Below are positions 42,373 to 51,633 of a stretch of DNA of 64,000 nucleotides, piece by piece (the stretch's first letter is position 1; every line of letters begins with the position of its first letter). The notes under the pieces are model-generated. The model had not been told where the DNA came from. It searched no databases and saw only the letters and a program-made list of their open reading frames with translations. Position numbers and translations under genes: made by a program. The stretch is from Streptomyces spongiicola (GTDB lineage Bacteria > Actinomycetota > Actinomycetes > Streptomycetales > Streptomycetaceae): positions 682,001 to 746,000 of the forward strand of contig NZ_CP029254.1 of assembly GCF_003122365.1 (NCBI RefSeq), read 5' to 3'.

Positions 42373-43173
42373 TCAACTCGCCGATGCCGCAGGAGCGGTG
42401 GGGACACTCACGTCGTAGCGTCCGGCGCGGGGGGCGGCTTTCATCAGGGCACCCAGCGCGCGGGCCTTGAGTTCGCCGTCCTCGCTGCTGCCCCACATCA
42501 CCTCGCGGTCGCGCGTCAACTTCAGAGTAAGCGAATCGTACGAAATGACTTGCACACTCAGGAGATCCCTGACGATCGGGGCCGGGAGACGTGAGACGGC
42601 CAGGGCCGCCTCCCTCAGCAGGCGCTGCCCCCCGAACCGCCGGGCGCCCGGCTGCTGATTGGCCGTCAGTTCCGCCAGCGGTACGGCCTCGGGCGCTTTG
42701 TCCACCGTGGCGAACCGGACGCCCTTCGCGTCGACCTCGACGTACCGGGCGCCCTTGCGCATCAGCAGGACCGGCTTCCGCTCCGTCACACGCAACTCGA
42801 CGCCGTGCGGCCAGGAGCGCTCCGCCTCCACCGAGTCGATCCGGGCGAGCCGGTCGCGGAGCCTGCCCTCGATCCCTTCCAGGTCCACGGAGACCACGGG
42901 GCCGCCGAGCGGGACACCGGCCGCCAGCTCGACCTCACGGGGCGTCAGGACCCGGGTGCCGGACACCTCGACACGCTCCAGCCGGACCCAGGAGGAGCCG
43001 TACAGCACCCAGAGGCCGCCGCCGGTGAGCACGGCGGCGGCGAGCAGGGAGGCCAGGAGCCGGGGGGCGGGGAGCCGGCGGCGGCGCGGAGCCGGGCCCT
43101 TGGGATCCCGGCCGCCCGGCGGCCGGCCGCCGGGCTTGCGGGTGCCGCGTTCGGCGGTCGTCGGTCCGGCCAT
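42373..43173 (-). CDS. ftsQ: FtsQ/DivIB cell-division protein
   Basis: 266 residues. A basic Gly/Pro/Arg-rich cytoplasmic start of about 48 residues is followed by one membrane segment (APRLLASLLAAAVLTGGGLWVLYG). The POTRA domain comes next (LERVEVSGTRVLTPREVELAAGVPLGGPVVSVDLEGIEGRL), then the FtsQ beta domain (ITYDSLTLKL-type strands). FtsQ links FtsL/DivIC-like proteins to the septal synthase FtsW-FtsI. It is 21 bases downstream of murG. Confidence 0.94.
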   Translation of the reverse strand: MAGPTTAERGTRKPGGRPPGGRDPKGPAPRRRRLPAPRLLASLLAAAVLTGGGLWVLYGSSWVRLERVEVSGTRVLTPREVELAAGVPLGGPVVSVDLEGIEGRLRDRLARIDSVEAERSWPHGVELRVTERKPVLLMRKGARYVEVDAKGVRFATVDKAPEAVPLAELTANQQPGARRFGGQRLLREAALAVSRLPAPIVRDLLSVQVISYDSLTLKLTRDREVMWGSSEDGELKARALGALMKAAPRAGRYDVSVPTAPAASAS

Positions 43174-43194
43174 GCTCCCTGCCCTTCGCCGTGC

Positions 43195-44283
43195 CTATCG
43201 GCGTGAGGCGATCGCCTCGTACACCATGCCGACAAGCAGATCGTCCGCGTCCCGGCGCCCGAACTCGGAGGCGGCGCGGGACATCTCGTACAGCCGGTGC
43301 GGATCGGCGAGCACCGGGAGCACCCGGCCCTGGACCCACTCGGGAGTGAGTTCGGCGTCGTCGACCAGCAGTCCGCCGCCGGCCTTCACCACGGGCTGCG
43401 CGTTGAGCCGCTGTTCGCCGTTGCCGATCGGCAGCGGTACGTACGCGGCGGGCAGGCCCACGGCGGAGAGTTCGGCGACGGTCATGGCGCCCGCGCGGCA
43501 CAGCATCATGTCGGCGGCGGCGTACGCGAGATCCATCCGGTCCACGTACGGTACCGGGAGATACGGTGGCATTCCGGGCATGTTGTCCACGTGTGGCAGT
43601 TCGTTCTTCGGCCCGACCGCGTGCAGGATCTGGATGCCCGAGCGCTGGAGCAGCGGAGCGACCCGCTGGACCACCTCGTTGAGCCGGCGCGCGCCCTGCG
43701 AACCGCCGGAGACCAGCAGGGTCGGCAGGTTGGGGTCCAGCCCGAAGGCGGCACGCGCCTCGGGCCTGAGCCGGGCGCGGTCGAGGGTGGCGATGGAGCG
43801 GCGCAGCGGGATCCCGACGTAGCGGGCGTCCCGCAGCTTGCTGTCGGGGGTGGACACGGCGACCGCGGCCGCGTACCTGGAACCGATCTTGTTGGCCAGG
43901 CCCGGGCGGGCGTTGGCCTCGTGGACGACGATCGGCACCCCCAGCCGCTTGGCGGCGAGGTATCCGGGCAGGGCGACATAGCCGCCGAAGCCCACGACGG
44001 CGTCGGCCCCGGTGCGCTCCAGGACCTGCTCGGCGGCCTTGATGGTGCCGCGCAGCCGGCCCGGGACGGTGATCAGCTCGGGCGTCGGCTTGCGCGGCAG
44101 CGGCACCGCGGGGATCAGCGCCAGTTCGTAGCCCCGCTCGGGGACGAGCCGGGTCTCCAGGCCGCGCTCGGTACCGAGGGCCGTGATGCCCACCGCCGGA
44201 TCCCGCCTCCGCAGGGCGTCCGCGAGGGCGAGCGCGGGCTCGATGTGACCGGCGGTCCCCCCGCCTGCGAGTACGACATGCAC
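43195..44283 (-). CDS. murG: MurG, lipid II synthase
   Basis: 362 residues from GTG 44283. The glycine-rich loop [21 protein letters not shown] at the N-terminus binds lipid [16 protein letters not shown] and [24 protein letters not shown] form the UDP-GlcNAc site of this GT28 glycosyltransferase. It adds GlcNAc to undecaprenyl-PP-MurNAc-pentapeptide on the inner face of the membrane. Between ftsW and ftsQ, its conserved place. Confidence 0.97.
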   Translation of the reverse strand: MHVVLAGGGTAGHIEPALALADALRRRDPAVGITALGTERGLETRLVPERGYELALIPAVPLPRKPTPELITVPGRLRGTIKAAEQVLERTGADAVVGFGGYVALPGYLAAKRLGVPIVVHEANARPGLANKIGSRYAAAVAVSTPDSKLRDARYVGIPLRRSIATLDRARLRPEARAAFGLDPNLPTLLVSGGSQGARRLNEVVQRVAPLLQRSGIQILHAVGPKNELPHVDNMPGMPPYLPVPYVDRMDLAYAAADMMLCRAGAMTVAELSAVGLPAAYVPLPIGNGEQRLNAQPVVKAGGGLLVDDAELTPEWVQGRVLPVLADPHRLYEMSRAASEFGRRDADDLLVGMVYEAIASRR

Positions 44284-44289
44284 CGAAAT

Positions 44290-45750
44290 TCACCGCTCTC
44301 CGGACGGACGTTCCTTGACGCGCCGTCTCATCGTCTTCCATCTCATCCCGGGCCGCACGGCCAGGGCCGCCTTCGCCGCGGGGTCCTCCCGCGCGAAGGC
44401 GATCAGCAGTCCGACCGCGAACATGGTCGGCAGCAGGGCGGAACCCCCGTAGGAGAACAGCGGCAGGGGGACACCGGCGATCGGCAGCAGCCCGAGCACC
44501 GCACCGATGTTGACCACGGCCTGGGCCGTGATCCAGGTGGTCACACCTCCCGCGGCGTATCTCACGAAGGGGTCCTCCGTGCGTCCGGCCACGCGGATAC
44601 CCGCATAGCCTAGAGCCGCGAACAGCGCGAGTACCGACAGCGTCCCCGCGAGGCCCAGTTCCTCCCCGGTGATGGCGAAGATGAAGTCGGTGTGCGCTTC
44701 GGGTAGTTGACCCCACTTTTCCACACTCGCCCCGATTCCGGAACCGAACCATCCGCCGGAGGCCAGGGCGTAGATCCCGTGCACGGCCTGCCAGCAGCTG
44801 TCGTCCGGGCCGGGGTCGGTGGCGCCGACGCACTGGAAGCGGGACATCCGGTGGGGGTTGGTCCCGATCAGGACGGCTCCGATCACCGCGGCGACGGACA
44901 GCACGCCCGCGAACAGCCTCGTCGGGGCGCCGGCCAGCCAGAGCAGCCCGAAGAGGATCGCCGTCAGGATGATCGCGGTGCCCATGTCACCGCCGAGCAT
45001 GATCAGCCCGAGCAGTGTGAAGGCCACCGGGACGAGCGGGACGAGCAGGTGCTTCCACTGCGCGAGCAGCTGCTTGTCCTGCTTGCGGGCCAGCAGGTCG
45101 GCACCCCAGAGGATCAGGGCCAGCTTGCCGAACTCGCTGGGCTGGAGCTGGAAGGGCCCGCCGAGCGAGATCCAGTTCTGGTTGCCGTTGACCGACTGCC
45201 CTATCCCGGGAATCTGCACCAGGACCATCAGGCAGGCGCTGACGACGAGGATCGGGTAGGCGAGGGCGCGGTGGAGCCGGAGGGGCATCCGGGAGGCGAT
45301 CAGCAGCAGTCCGGCTCCGATGACGGCGGCCAGGAACTGCTTGCGGAAGAAGTACGAGGACGGCAGCGAGTACTTCAGTGCCGTGATCATCGAGGCGGAG
45401 TAGACCATCACCAGGCCGAGCACGGTGATCAGCAGGCCGGCTCCGAGGATCACGTAGTAGGCGGTCAGCGGCCGGTCCCAGGCCCGGCGGGCCTGCTCGT
45501 ACAGCTGCCGCAGTCCACCGCCGCGGGGCGGTCGGGACCGGCCGCCGCCGCCCCCGGCCGAGCGGCGCACCGTCCGCGTCGCGGACCCGGCGGTCCGGCC
45601 GCGCAGCGCGACCCCCGGCAGCCCGGCGAGGGCGGGCCCGGCGGCCGGGCCCCGGCCGAACGCGCGCACGCCCCCGGTGAGCGGCCCGTGCCGGACGGCC
45701 CGGGGGCCGGGCCGGCGGGGGTCGGGCGTCGTGGTCGCGTCGGGTGGCAT
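44290..45750 (-). CDS. ftsW: FtsW, SEDS peptidoglycan polymerase of the septum
   Basis: 486 residues from ATG 45750 with GGAGGGG seven bases upstream; the frame runs further into murD without meaning. The first 95 residues are a Pro/Gly/Arg-rich cytoplasmic tail, longer than in most FtsW. Ten membrane segments follow. Landmarks are GNQNWISLGGPFQLQPSEFGKLALILW, the catalytic-loop region GSGIGASVEKWGQLPEAHTDFIFAITGEELG, and PLPLFSYGGSALL near the end. It polymerises lipid II with FtsI as transpeptidase partner. Confidence 0.95.
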   Translation of the reverse strand: MPPDATTTPDPRRPGPRAVRHGPLTGGVRAFGRGPAAGPALAGLPGVALRGRTAGSATRTVRRSAGGGGGRSRPPRGGGLRQLYEQARRAWDRPLTAYYVILGAGLLITVLGLVMVYSASMITALKYSLPSSYFFRKQFLAAVIGAGLLLIASRMPLRLHRALAYPILVVSACLMVLVQIPGIGQSVNGNQNWISLGGPFQLQPSEFGKLALILWGADLLARKQDKQLLAQWKHLLVPLVPVAFTLLGLIMLGGDMGTAIILTAILFGLLWLAGAPTRLFAGVLSVAAVIGAVLIGTNPHRMSRFQCVGATDPGPDDSCWQAVHGIYALASGGWFGSGIGASVEKWGQLPEAHTDFIFAITGEELGLAGTLSVLALFAALGYAGIRVAGRTEDPFVRYAAGGVTTWITAQAVVNIGAVLGLLPIAGVPLPLFSYGGSALLPTMFAVGLLIAFAREDPAAKAALAVRPGMRWKTMRRRVKERPSGER

Positions 45751-45812
45751 GTCGCTGTCCCCTCCAGGTCGTGGCCCGCGCCGCCGGGTCGTGACGGCGG
45801 GGCCAGGGCCGG

Positions 45813-47396
45813 TCAGGCGCGCTCGGCGGCGAGGGCGCGGACCGCGTCCGCGAACGCCTCGCCTCGCTTGTTGTAGTCGGCGAACATGTCCATGGAGGCG
45901 CAGGCGGGGGCCAGCAGGACCGTGTCCCCGGGCCGCGCGAGCCGGGCCGCCTCGCGGACCGCCGCCGGCATCGCCCCAGTGTCGGTCCGGTCGAGGCCGA
46001 CGACCGGGACCTCGGGGGCGTGTCGCGCCAGGGCTTCGGCGATCAGCGCCCGGTCCGCTCCCATCAGCACCGCGCCGCGCAGCCGTTTCGCGGACTTCCC
46101 GACGAGTTCGTCGAACGTCGCGCCCTTGGCCAGACCGCCCGCGATCCAGACGATCGGCTCGTAGGCCGCCAAGGACGCTTCCGCGGCATGGGTGTTGGTG
46201 GCCTTGGAGTCGTCCACGTACGCGACGCCGCCGACGTCGTCGACGTACTCGATGCGGTGCGGGTCGGACCGGAACGCCCTCAGCCCGTCGCGTACCGCTG
46301 CCGCCGGGACCCCGAAGGCGCGGGCCAGGGCGGCCGCGGCGAGGGCGTTGGCGATGTTGTGCGGGGCCGGGGGCCCGGCGCCCGGCCCCCGGGAGGAGGA
46401 CGCGCCGATGTCGGAGACCTCGGCGAGTTCCTGCGCCTGCTTCTGCCGGTTCTCGACGAAGGCGCGGTCGACGAGGATGCCGTCCACGACGCCGAGCTGC
46501 GAGGGGCCGGGCGTGCCGAGGGTGAAGCCGACGGCGCGGCAGCCCTCGACGACGTCCGCCTCCCGCACCAGGGCCTCGGTGGCGGGGTCGGCGGCGTTGT
46601 AGACGCAGGCGACCGTGTTGCCCTCGTAGACACGGCCCTTGTCGGCCGCGTACGCGCCCATGGAGCCGTGCCAGTCGAGGTGGTCCGGCGCGAGGTTGAG
46701 GACGGCGGCGGAGTGGGCGCGCAGCGAGGGGGCCCAGTGCAGCTGGTAGCTGGAGAGCTCGACGGCGAGGACGTCGTACTCCTCTCCGCCGAGCACCGCG
46801 TCCAGCAGCGACACCCCGATGTTCCCGACGGCCGCGGTCTTCAGCCCCGCGGCCGTGAGGATCGAGGCGAGCATCCGCACGGTGGTGGTCTTGCCGTTGG
46901 TGCCGGTGACCGCGAGCCAGGGTGCCGCCCGGCCGCCGGCCGTCCCGCGCAGCCGCCAGGCCAGTTCGACGTCGCCCCATACCTCGGCGCCCGCCTCGGC
47001 GGCCGCCGCGAAGAGGGGCTTGCCGGGATTCCAGCCGGGCGCGGTGACGACCAGTTCGGTGCCCTCGGGGAGGGTGTCGCCGTCGCCGAGCCGGACGGTG
47101 ATGCCCGCCCGCCGGCCGCCGCGGTCGCCGGGGTCCCCGGGGTCCCCGCGGTCGCCGGGGTCGCCGGGGGCACGGGAAGCGCCGGGGTCGTCGGGGTCGT
47201 CGGGGGCGCCGGAAGCGCTGTGCGCCGCCCCCCAGGACTCCAGCTCCGCCGCCTGTGCCCGGGCGCGCTCGTCGTCGCGGTCGTCGACGACCGTGACGAC
47301 CGCGCCGAGGCCGTGCAGGACGCGGGCGGCCGGGATGCCGCTCACGCCCAGCCCGGCGACGGTGACCTGCCTGCCCCGCCAGTCCCGGATGCTCAC
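45813..47396 (-). CDS. murD: MurD, UDP-MurNAc-L-Ala:D-Glu ligase, with Asp/Gly/Pro insertion
   Basis: 527 residues from GTG 47396, overlapping the mraY stop by GTGA; the family is around 450-480. The N-terminal Rossmann part ([29 protein letters not shown]) is interrupted at about residues 57-97 by a run of [18 protein letters not shown] type. It resumes with [20 protein letters not shown]. The ATP site is [38 protein letters not shown] and [17 protein letters not shown] are the usual Mur ligase motifs. It adds D-glutamate to UDP-MurNAc-L-Ala. Confidence 0.95.
   Translation of the reverse strand: MSIRDWRGRQVTVAGLGVSGIPAARVLHGLGAVVTVVDDRDDERARAQAAELESWGAAHSASGAPDDPDDPGASRAPGDPGDRGDPGDPGDRGGRRAGITVRLGDGDTLPEGTELVVTAPGWNPGKPLFAAAAEAGAEVWGDVELAWRLRGTAGGRAAPWLAVTGTNGKTTTVRMLASILTAAGLKTAAVGNIGVSLLDAVLGGEEYDVLAVELSSYQLHWAPSLRAHSAAVLNLAPDHLDWHGSMGAYAADKGRVYEGNTVACVYNAADPATEALVREADVVEGCRAVGFTLGTPGPSQLGVVDGILVDRAFVENRQKQAQELAEVSDIGASSSRGPGAGPPAPHNIANALAAAALARAFGVPAAAVRDGLRAFRSDPHRIEYVDDVGGVAYVDDSKATNTHAAEASLAAYEPIVWIAGGLAKGATFDELVGKSAKRLRGAVLMGADRALIAEALARHAPEVPVVGLDRTDTGAMPAAVREAARLARPGDTVLLAPACASMDMFADYNKRGEAFADAVRALAAERA
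47106..47228. repeat. GGGGTCCCCGG-type repeat inside murD
   Basis: The segment is a mixture of GGGGTCCCC, GCGGTCGCC and GGGGTCGTC units. It encodes the Asp-Pro-Gly-rich stretch of MurD in frame. It resembles intergenic repeats elsewhere in the window. Confidence 0.8.
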
Positions 47397-48463
47397 TTCT
47401 CGGCCGCCCAGCCCGCGTAGAAGATACCCAGTCCCACGATGACGCACATGCCCTGAATGATCCAGAAACGGACCACCACCAGGACCTCTGACCATCCCTT
47501 GAGCTCGAAGTGGTGCTGTAGCGGCGCCATCCGGAAGACGCGCTTCCCGGTGAGCCGGAACGAGCCGACCTGGATGACCACGGACATGGTGATCAGGACG
47601 AACAGGCCGCCGAGGAGCGCCAGGAGCAGCTCGGTACGGGAGCAGATCGCCAGGCCGGCGAGTGCGCCGCCGAGCGCCAGGGAGCCGGTGTCGCCCATGA
47701 AGATCTTCGCCGGCGAGGTGTTCCACCAGAGGAAGCCGAAGCAGGCGCCCATCAGCGCGGAGGCCACGACCGCGAGGTCGAGGGGGTCGCGCACCTCGAA
47801 GCAGGCGGCGGGGTTGGTCAGGGTCATCGCGTTGGCACAGGACTCCTGGAACTGCCACAGACCGATGAAGGTGTACGCGCCGAAGACCATCACGGAGGCG
47901 CCGGTGGCCAGGCCGTCCAGGCCGTCGGTGAGGTTCACGCCGTTCGACATCGCGAGGATCATGAACAGCGCCCAGACCACGAACAGCACCGGCCCGATCG
48001 ACCAGCCGAAGTCGGTGACGAACGACAGCTTGGTGGAGGCCGGCGTGTTGCCCCGGTTGTCCGGGAACTGCAGTGCCAGCACGGCGAAGGCGATGCCGAC
48101 GATCAGCTGGCCGGCCATCTTCGCCTTGGCCCGCAGTCCCAGCGACCGCTGCTTGACGATCTTGATGTAGTCGTCGAGGAAGCCCACCAGTCCCATGCCG
48201 GCCATCAGGAACAGGACCAGCAGGCCCGGGATGGTCGGGTCCTCGCCGGTGATCACCTTGGTCAGGGCGTACGCGATCAGCGTGGCCAGGATGAAGGCGA
48301 TGCCGCCCATGGTGGGCGTGCCCTTCTTGCTGCCGTGGCTGCGCGGGCCGTCGTCGCGGATGAACTGGCCGTAGCCCTTGCGGGCCAGCAGCTTGATCAA
48401 CAGCGGCGTACCGATGAGCGTCAGGAAGAGCCCGATGGCTCCCGCGAAGAGGATCTGCCTCAT
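47393..48463 (-). CDS. mraY: MraY, phospho-MurNAc-pentapeptide translocase
   Basis: 356 residues with ten membrane segments. The Mg2+/catalytic Asp motifs are present: [37 protein letters not shown] and [32 protein letters not shown] is the conserved histidine loop. It transfers phospho-MurNAc-pentapeptide to undecaprenyl phosphate, making lipid I. ATGA overlap with murF upstream and GTGA overlap with murD downstream show tight coupling. Confidence 0.98.
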   Translation of the reverse strand: MRQILFAGAIGLFLTLIGTPLLIKLLARKGYGQFIRDDGPRSHGSKKGTPTMGGIAFILATLIAYALTKVITGEDPTIPGLLVLFLMAGMGLVGFLDDYIKIVKQRSLGLRAKAKMAGQLIVGIAFAVLALQFPDNRGNTPASTKLSFVTDFGWSIGPVLFVVWALFMILAMSNGVNLTDGLDGLATGASVMVFGAYTFIGLWQFQESCANAMTLTNPAACFEVRDPLDLAVVASALMGACFGFLWWNTSPAKIFMGDTGSLALGGALAGLAICSRTELLLALLGGLFVLITMSVVIQVGSFRLTGKRVFRMAPLQHHFELKGWSEVLVVVRFWIIQGMCVIVGLGIFYAGWAAEK

Positions 48464-49896
48464 CGGCCGGCGACCTGCCCCTCGGCCGGACCGGCGTCTG
48501 CGAGCAGCGCCTCGGCGATCCGCTCGAGCCCGGCCGACCTGGAAGCCTTCACCAGCACGACGTCTCCCGGGCGCAGCTCTCTGCGCAACAGGTCGACCGC
48601 CGCCCGCGCGTCGGACACGTGCACCGACTCCTCACCCCACGAACCCTCGTTATAGGCGCCCAGTTGCAGCCAGGACGCTTCCCTGCCCCCGACCGCGACG
48701 AGCTTGCTGACGTTGAGCCGGACGGCGAGCCGTCCGACCGCGTCGTGCTCGGCCAGCGCCTCGCCGCCGAGCTCGGCCATCGGACCGAGCACCGCCCACG
48801 TGCGCCCCCCGGCGGCCTCGGCGGCCGCGCCCATGGCGGCGAGCGCACGCAGTGCGGCTCGCATGGACTCGGGGTTCGCGTTGTAGGCGTCATTGACGAT
48901 CGTGACGCCGTCCGGACGCTCGGTGACCTCCATACGCCAGCGGGAGAGGGTGCCGGCCTCCGAGAGCGCGGTGGCGATCTCGTCGACGGACATGCCCAGC
49001 TCATGGGCGACGGCGGCCGCGGCGAGCGCGTTCGACACGTGGTGCTCACCGTACAGCCGCAAGGTCACGTCGCTGCACCCGGAGGGTGTGCGAAGCAGGA
49101 ACGCGGGCCGTCCGCCGGGCAGCAGGCGGACGTTCTCGGCGCGTACGTCCGCTTCGTCCGACTCCCCGAACAGCACGACACGTGCCTTGGTGCGGGCCGA
49201 CATGGCGCGGACGAGGGGGTCGTCGGCGTTGAGGACGGCCACCCCGCCCGCTTCGGCGGGGGGCAGCGTCTCCACCAGCTCGCCCTTGGCCTCGGCGATC
49301 TGCTCGCGGCCGCCGAACTCGCCGATGTGGGCGCTGCCCACGTTCAGCACCACTCCGACGCGGGGCGGGGTGAGCTGGGTGAGGTAGCGGATGTGGCCGA
49401 TGCCGCGGGCGCCCATCTCGAGGACCAGGAACCTGGTCTCGTCGGTGGCGCTGAGCGCGGTCAGCGGCAGGCCGATCTCGTTGTTCAGCGAGCCGGGGGT
49501 CCAGACGGTCGGCGCCTCGCGGCGCAGCACCTGCGCGACGAGGTCCTTGGTGCTGGTCTTCCCCGCGGAGCCGGTGAGGGCCACCAGGGTGGCGCCCAGG
49601 CGCCGCACCACGGCACGGGCCAGCGCGCCCAGAGCCCTCGGGACGTCGTCCACGACGACGGCGGGCACACCGACGGGCCGCGAGGCCAGCACGCCGGCCG
49701 CACCCGCGGCGACCACGTCCGCGGCGTAGTCGTGGCCGTCGACGCGGGCGCCGGCGAAGGCGACGAAGAGGCTGCCGGGCACGACCTCGCGCGAGTCGCG
49801 GACGACGGGCCCGGTGACGCGTACGGACGGATCCGGTATGTCGTGCGGCCGCCCGCCCACGATGTCGGCGATCTCGGCGAGGGAGAGGCTGATCAC
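48460..49896 (-). CDS. murF: MurF, D-Ala-D-Ala-adding ligase
   Basis: 478 residues from GTG 49896 ([15 protein letters not shown]), with GGGGGATG just upstream; a GTG at 49911 adds five residues and overlaps murE. The ATP loop is [42 protein letters not shown] and [15 protein letters not shown] are typical MurF motifs. It attaches D-Ala-D-Ala to the tripeptide, completing UDP-MurNAc-pentapeptide. Confidence 0.96.
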   Translation of the reverse strand: MISLSLAEIADIVGGRPHDIPDPSVRVTGPVVRDSREVVPGSLFVAFAGARVDGHDYAADVVAAGAAGVLASRPVGVPAVVVDDVPRALGALARAVVRRLGATLVALTGSAGKTSTKDLVAQVLRREAPTVWTPGSLNNEIGLPLTALSATDETRFLVLEMGARGIGHIRYLTQLTPPRVGVVLNVGSAHIGEFGGREQIAEAKGELVETLPPAEAGGVAVLNADDPLVRAMSARTKARVVLFGESDEADVRAENVRLLPGGRPAFLLRTPSGCSDVTLRLYGEHHVSNALAAAAVAHELGMSVDEIATALSEAGTLSRWRMEVTERPDGVTIVNDAYNANPESMRAALRALAAMGAAAEAAGGRTWAVLGPMAELGGEALAEHDAVGRLAVRLNVSKLVAVGGREASWLQLGAYNEGSWGEESVHVSDARAAVDLLRRELRPGDVVLVKASRSAGLERIAEALLADAGPAEGQVAGR

Positions 49897-49900
49897 GGAT

Positions 49901-51616
49901 TCATCCCCCACTGTTCTTGCGGCTGTGCTCGATCGCCTCGCGGAGCACCAGGCGGTCGTCGAAGGGGCGGACCACGCCGGCGATGTCCTGCCCCTGCTCG
50001 TGCCCCTTGCCCGCGATCAGCACGGTGTCACCCGGCGCGGCGCGGGCGACGGCCGCCGCGATGGCGGCGGCCCGGTCCTCCTCCACGAGCACGTCGCCGC
50101 GCTTGTGCGCGGGCACCTCGGCCGCGCCGGCGAGCATGGCGGCGAGGATCGCGAGAGGGTCCTCGGAGCGGGGGTTGTCGGAGGTGAGGACGGCGGTGTC
50201 GGCGTAGCGGGCGGCGGCGGCGCCCATCGGGCCGCGCTTGGTCCGGTCGCGGTCGCCGCCGCAGCCGAGCACGATGTGCAGTCGGCCCTCGGTGACCTTG
50301 CGCAGGGAGCGCAGGACCGATTCGACCGCGTCCGTCTTGTGCGCGTAGTCGACCAGCGCCAGATACGGCTGGCCGGCGTCGACGCGCTCCAGCCGGCCGG
50401 GGACGCCCGGTACCGCGGCGACGCCGTCGGCCGCGGTCTGCGGGTCGACGCCCGCGACGGCGAGGGTGACGATCGCGGCGAGCGTGTTGGCGACGTTGAA
50501 GGGGCCCGGCAGCGGGGCCCTGGCGCGCACCCGCTCGCCCTCGGGGCCCAGGGCGGTGAACGTGGAGCCGAGCGGGCCCACTTCGACGCCTTCGGCGCGC
50601 CAGTCGGCGTCGGGGTGGCCCTCGGCGGAGAACGTGACGACGGGGATCGAGGACTCCCCCACCAGCCGCTGCCCGTAGTCGTCGTCGAGGTTGACGACGC
50701 CCCGCCGGGCGCGCTCCGGGGTGAACAACCGGGCCTTCGCCTGGAAGTAGTCCTCCATGCCGGAGTGGAACTCCATGTGCTCCGGCGAGAGGTTGCTGAA
50801 GACGGCGACGTCGAACACGCAGCCGTCGACCCGGCCGAGCACCAGCGCGTGGCTGGACACCTCCATGGCCACCGACTCGACGCCGCGCTCGCGCATCACG
50901 GCGAACAGGGCCTGCAGATCGGTGGCTTCGGGTGTGGTGCGCTCCGACTTGATGCGCTCCTCGTCGATGCGCATCTCGACCGTGCCGATCAGCCCGGTGC
51001 GGCGGCCGGCGCCGCGCAGACCGCCCTCGACGAGGTACGCCGTGGTGGTCTTGCCGGAGGTGCCGGTGATGCCGATCTGGAGCAGCGCCCGTCCGGGGCG
51101 CCCGTAGATCTCGGCGGCGAGTTCGCCCATGGTGCCGCGCGGGTCCCCGGTGACCAGGACGGGCAGCCCGGTCCCGGCGGCGCGCTCGGCGCCCGACGGG
51201 TCGGTGAGGATCGCGGCGGCGCCGAGATCCCTGGCCTGGGCGACGTAGTCGGCGCCGTGCAGCCGGGCGCCGGGCAGGGCGGCGTAGACGTCTCCGGGGC
51301 GCACCGCGCGGGAGTCGTGCGTGATGCCGGTGACCGCGCCGGAGCCCGGGGACTCGACCCCCAGCAGGGCGGCCAGCTCTGCGAGGCCGGTCGGGCGGAC
51401 CTCGGCCGGACGGGGAGAGGCGGTTCGGTACTGATCAGCTTGTGGCACGGCGGTGAGCGTACCGGCAGTACCGGGACCGGCGCTAAATGAGGGGCCTTCC
51501 CGGGGGCCGCGGGCGCCCGGGGAGGGGGTGCCGGCGGACGGGGAGGGGGTGCCGGCGGGCGGGGGCGGGGCGGACCCCGGTGAGCGGTTCCCGGGGTCCG
51601 GCGTGACGGTTCTCAC
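49901..51616 (-). CDS. murE: MurE, diaminopimelate-adding ligase
   Basis: 571 residues from GTG 51616, with GGGAGG eight bases upstream. This start gives VRTVTPDPGNRSPGS; the motif TPDPGNRS and a later GTLTAVPQADQ are normal for Streptomyces MurE, so the long leader is probably real. Between them lies an expanded Pro/Ser/Gly stretch (PPPPAGTPSPSAG). A start at 51450 (VPQADQYR) is the alternative. The ATP loop is GITGTSGKTTT. TPEATDLQ and DNPRSEDP are substrate motifs; the DAP isomer would be LL in Streptomyces, by genus knowledge. Confidence 0.94.
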   Translation of the reverse strand: MRTVTPDPGNRSPGSAPPPPAGTPSPSAGTPSPGARGPREGPSFSAGPGTAGTLTAVPQADQYRTASPRPAEVRPTGLAELAALLGVESPGSGAVTGITHDSRAVRPGDVYAALPGARLHGADYVAQARDLGAAAILTDPSGAERAAGTGLPVLVTGDPRGTMGELAAEIYGRPGRALLQIGITGTSGKTTTAYLVEGGLRGAGRRTGLIGTVEMRIDEERIKSERTTPEATDLQALFAVMRERGVESVAMEVSSHALVLGRVDGCVFDVAVFSNLSPEHMEFHSGMEDYFQAKARLFTPERARRGVVNLDDDYGQRLVGESSIPVVTFSAEGHPDADWRAEGVEVGPLGSTFTALGPEGERVRARAPLPGPFNVANTLAAIVTLAVAGVDPQTAADGVAAVPGVPGRLERVDAGQPYLALVDYAHKTDAVESVLRSLRKVTEGRLHIVLGCGGDRDRTKRGPMGAAAARYADTAVLTSDNPRSEDPLAILAAMLAGAAEVPAHKRGDVLVEEDRAAAIAAAVARAAPGDTVLIAGKGHEQGQDIAGVVRPFDDRLVLREAIEHSRKNSGG

Positions 51617-51633
51617 TGGCTGTCCCTCCCGGG

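Noticed and set aside
45751..46980. In-frame upstream extension of ftsW (896 codons in total)
   Set aside because: It overlaps murD on the same strand in another frame; the ATG at 45750 has a strong ribosome-binding site.
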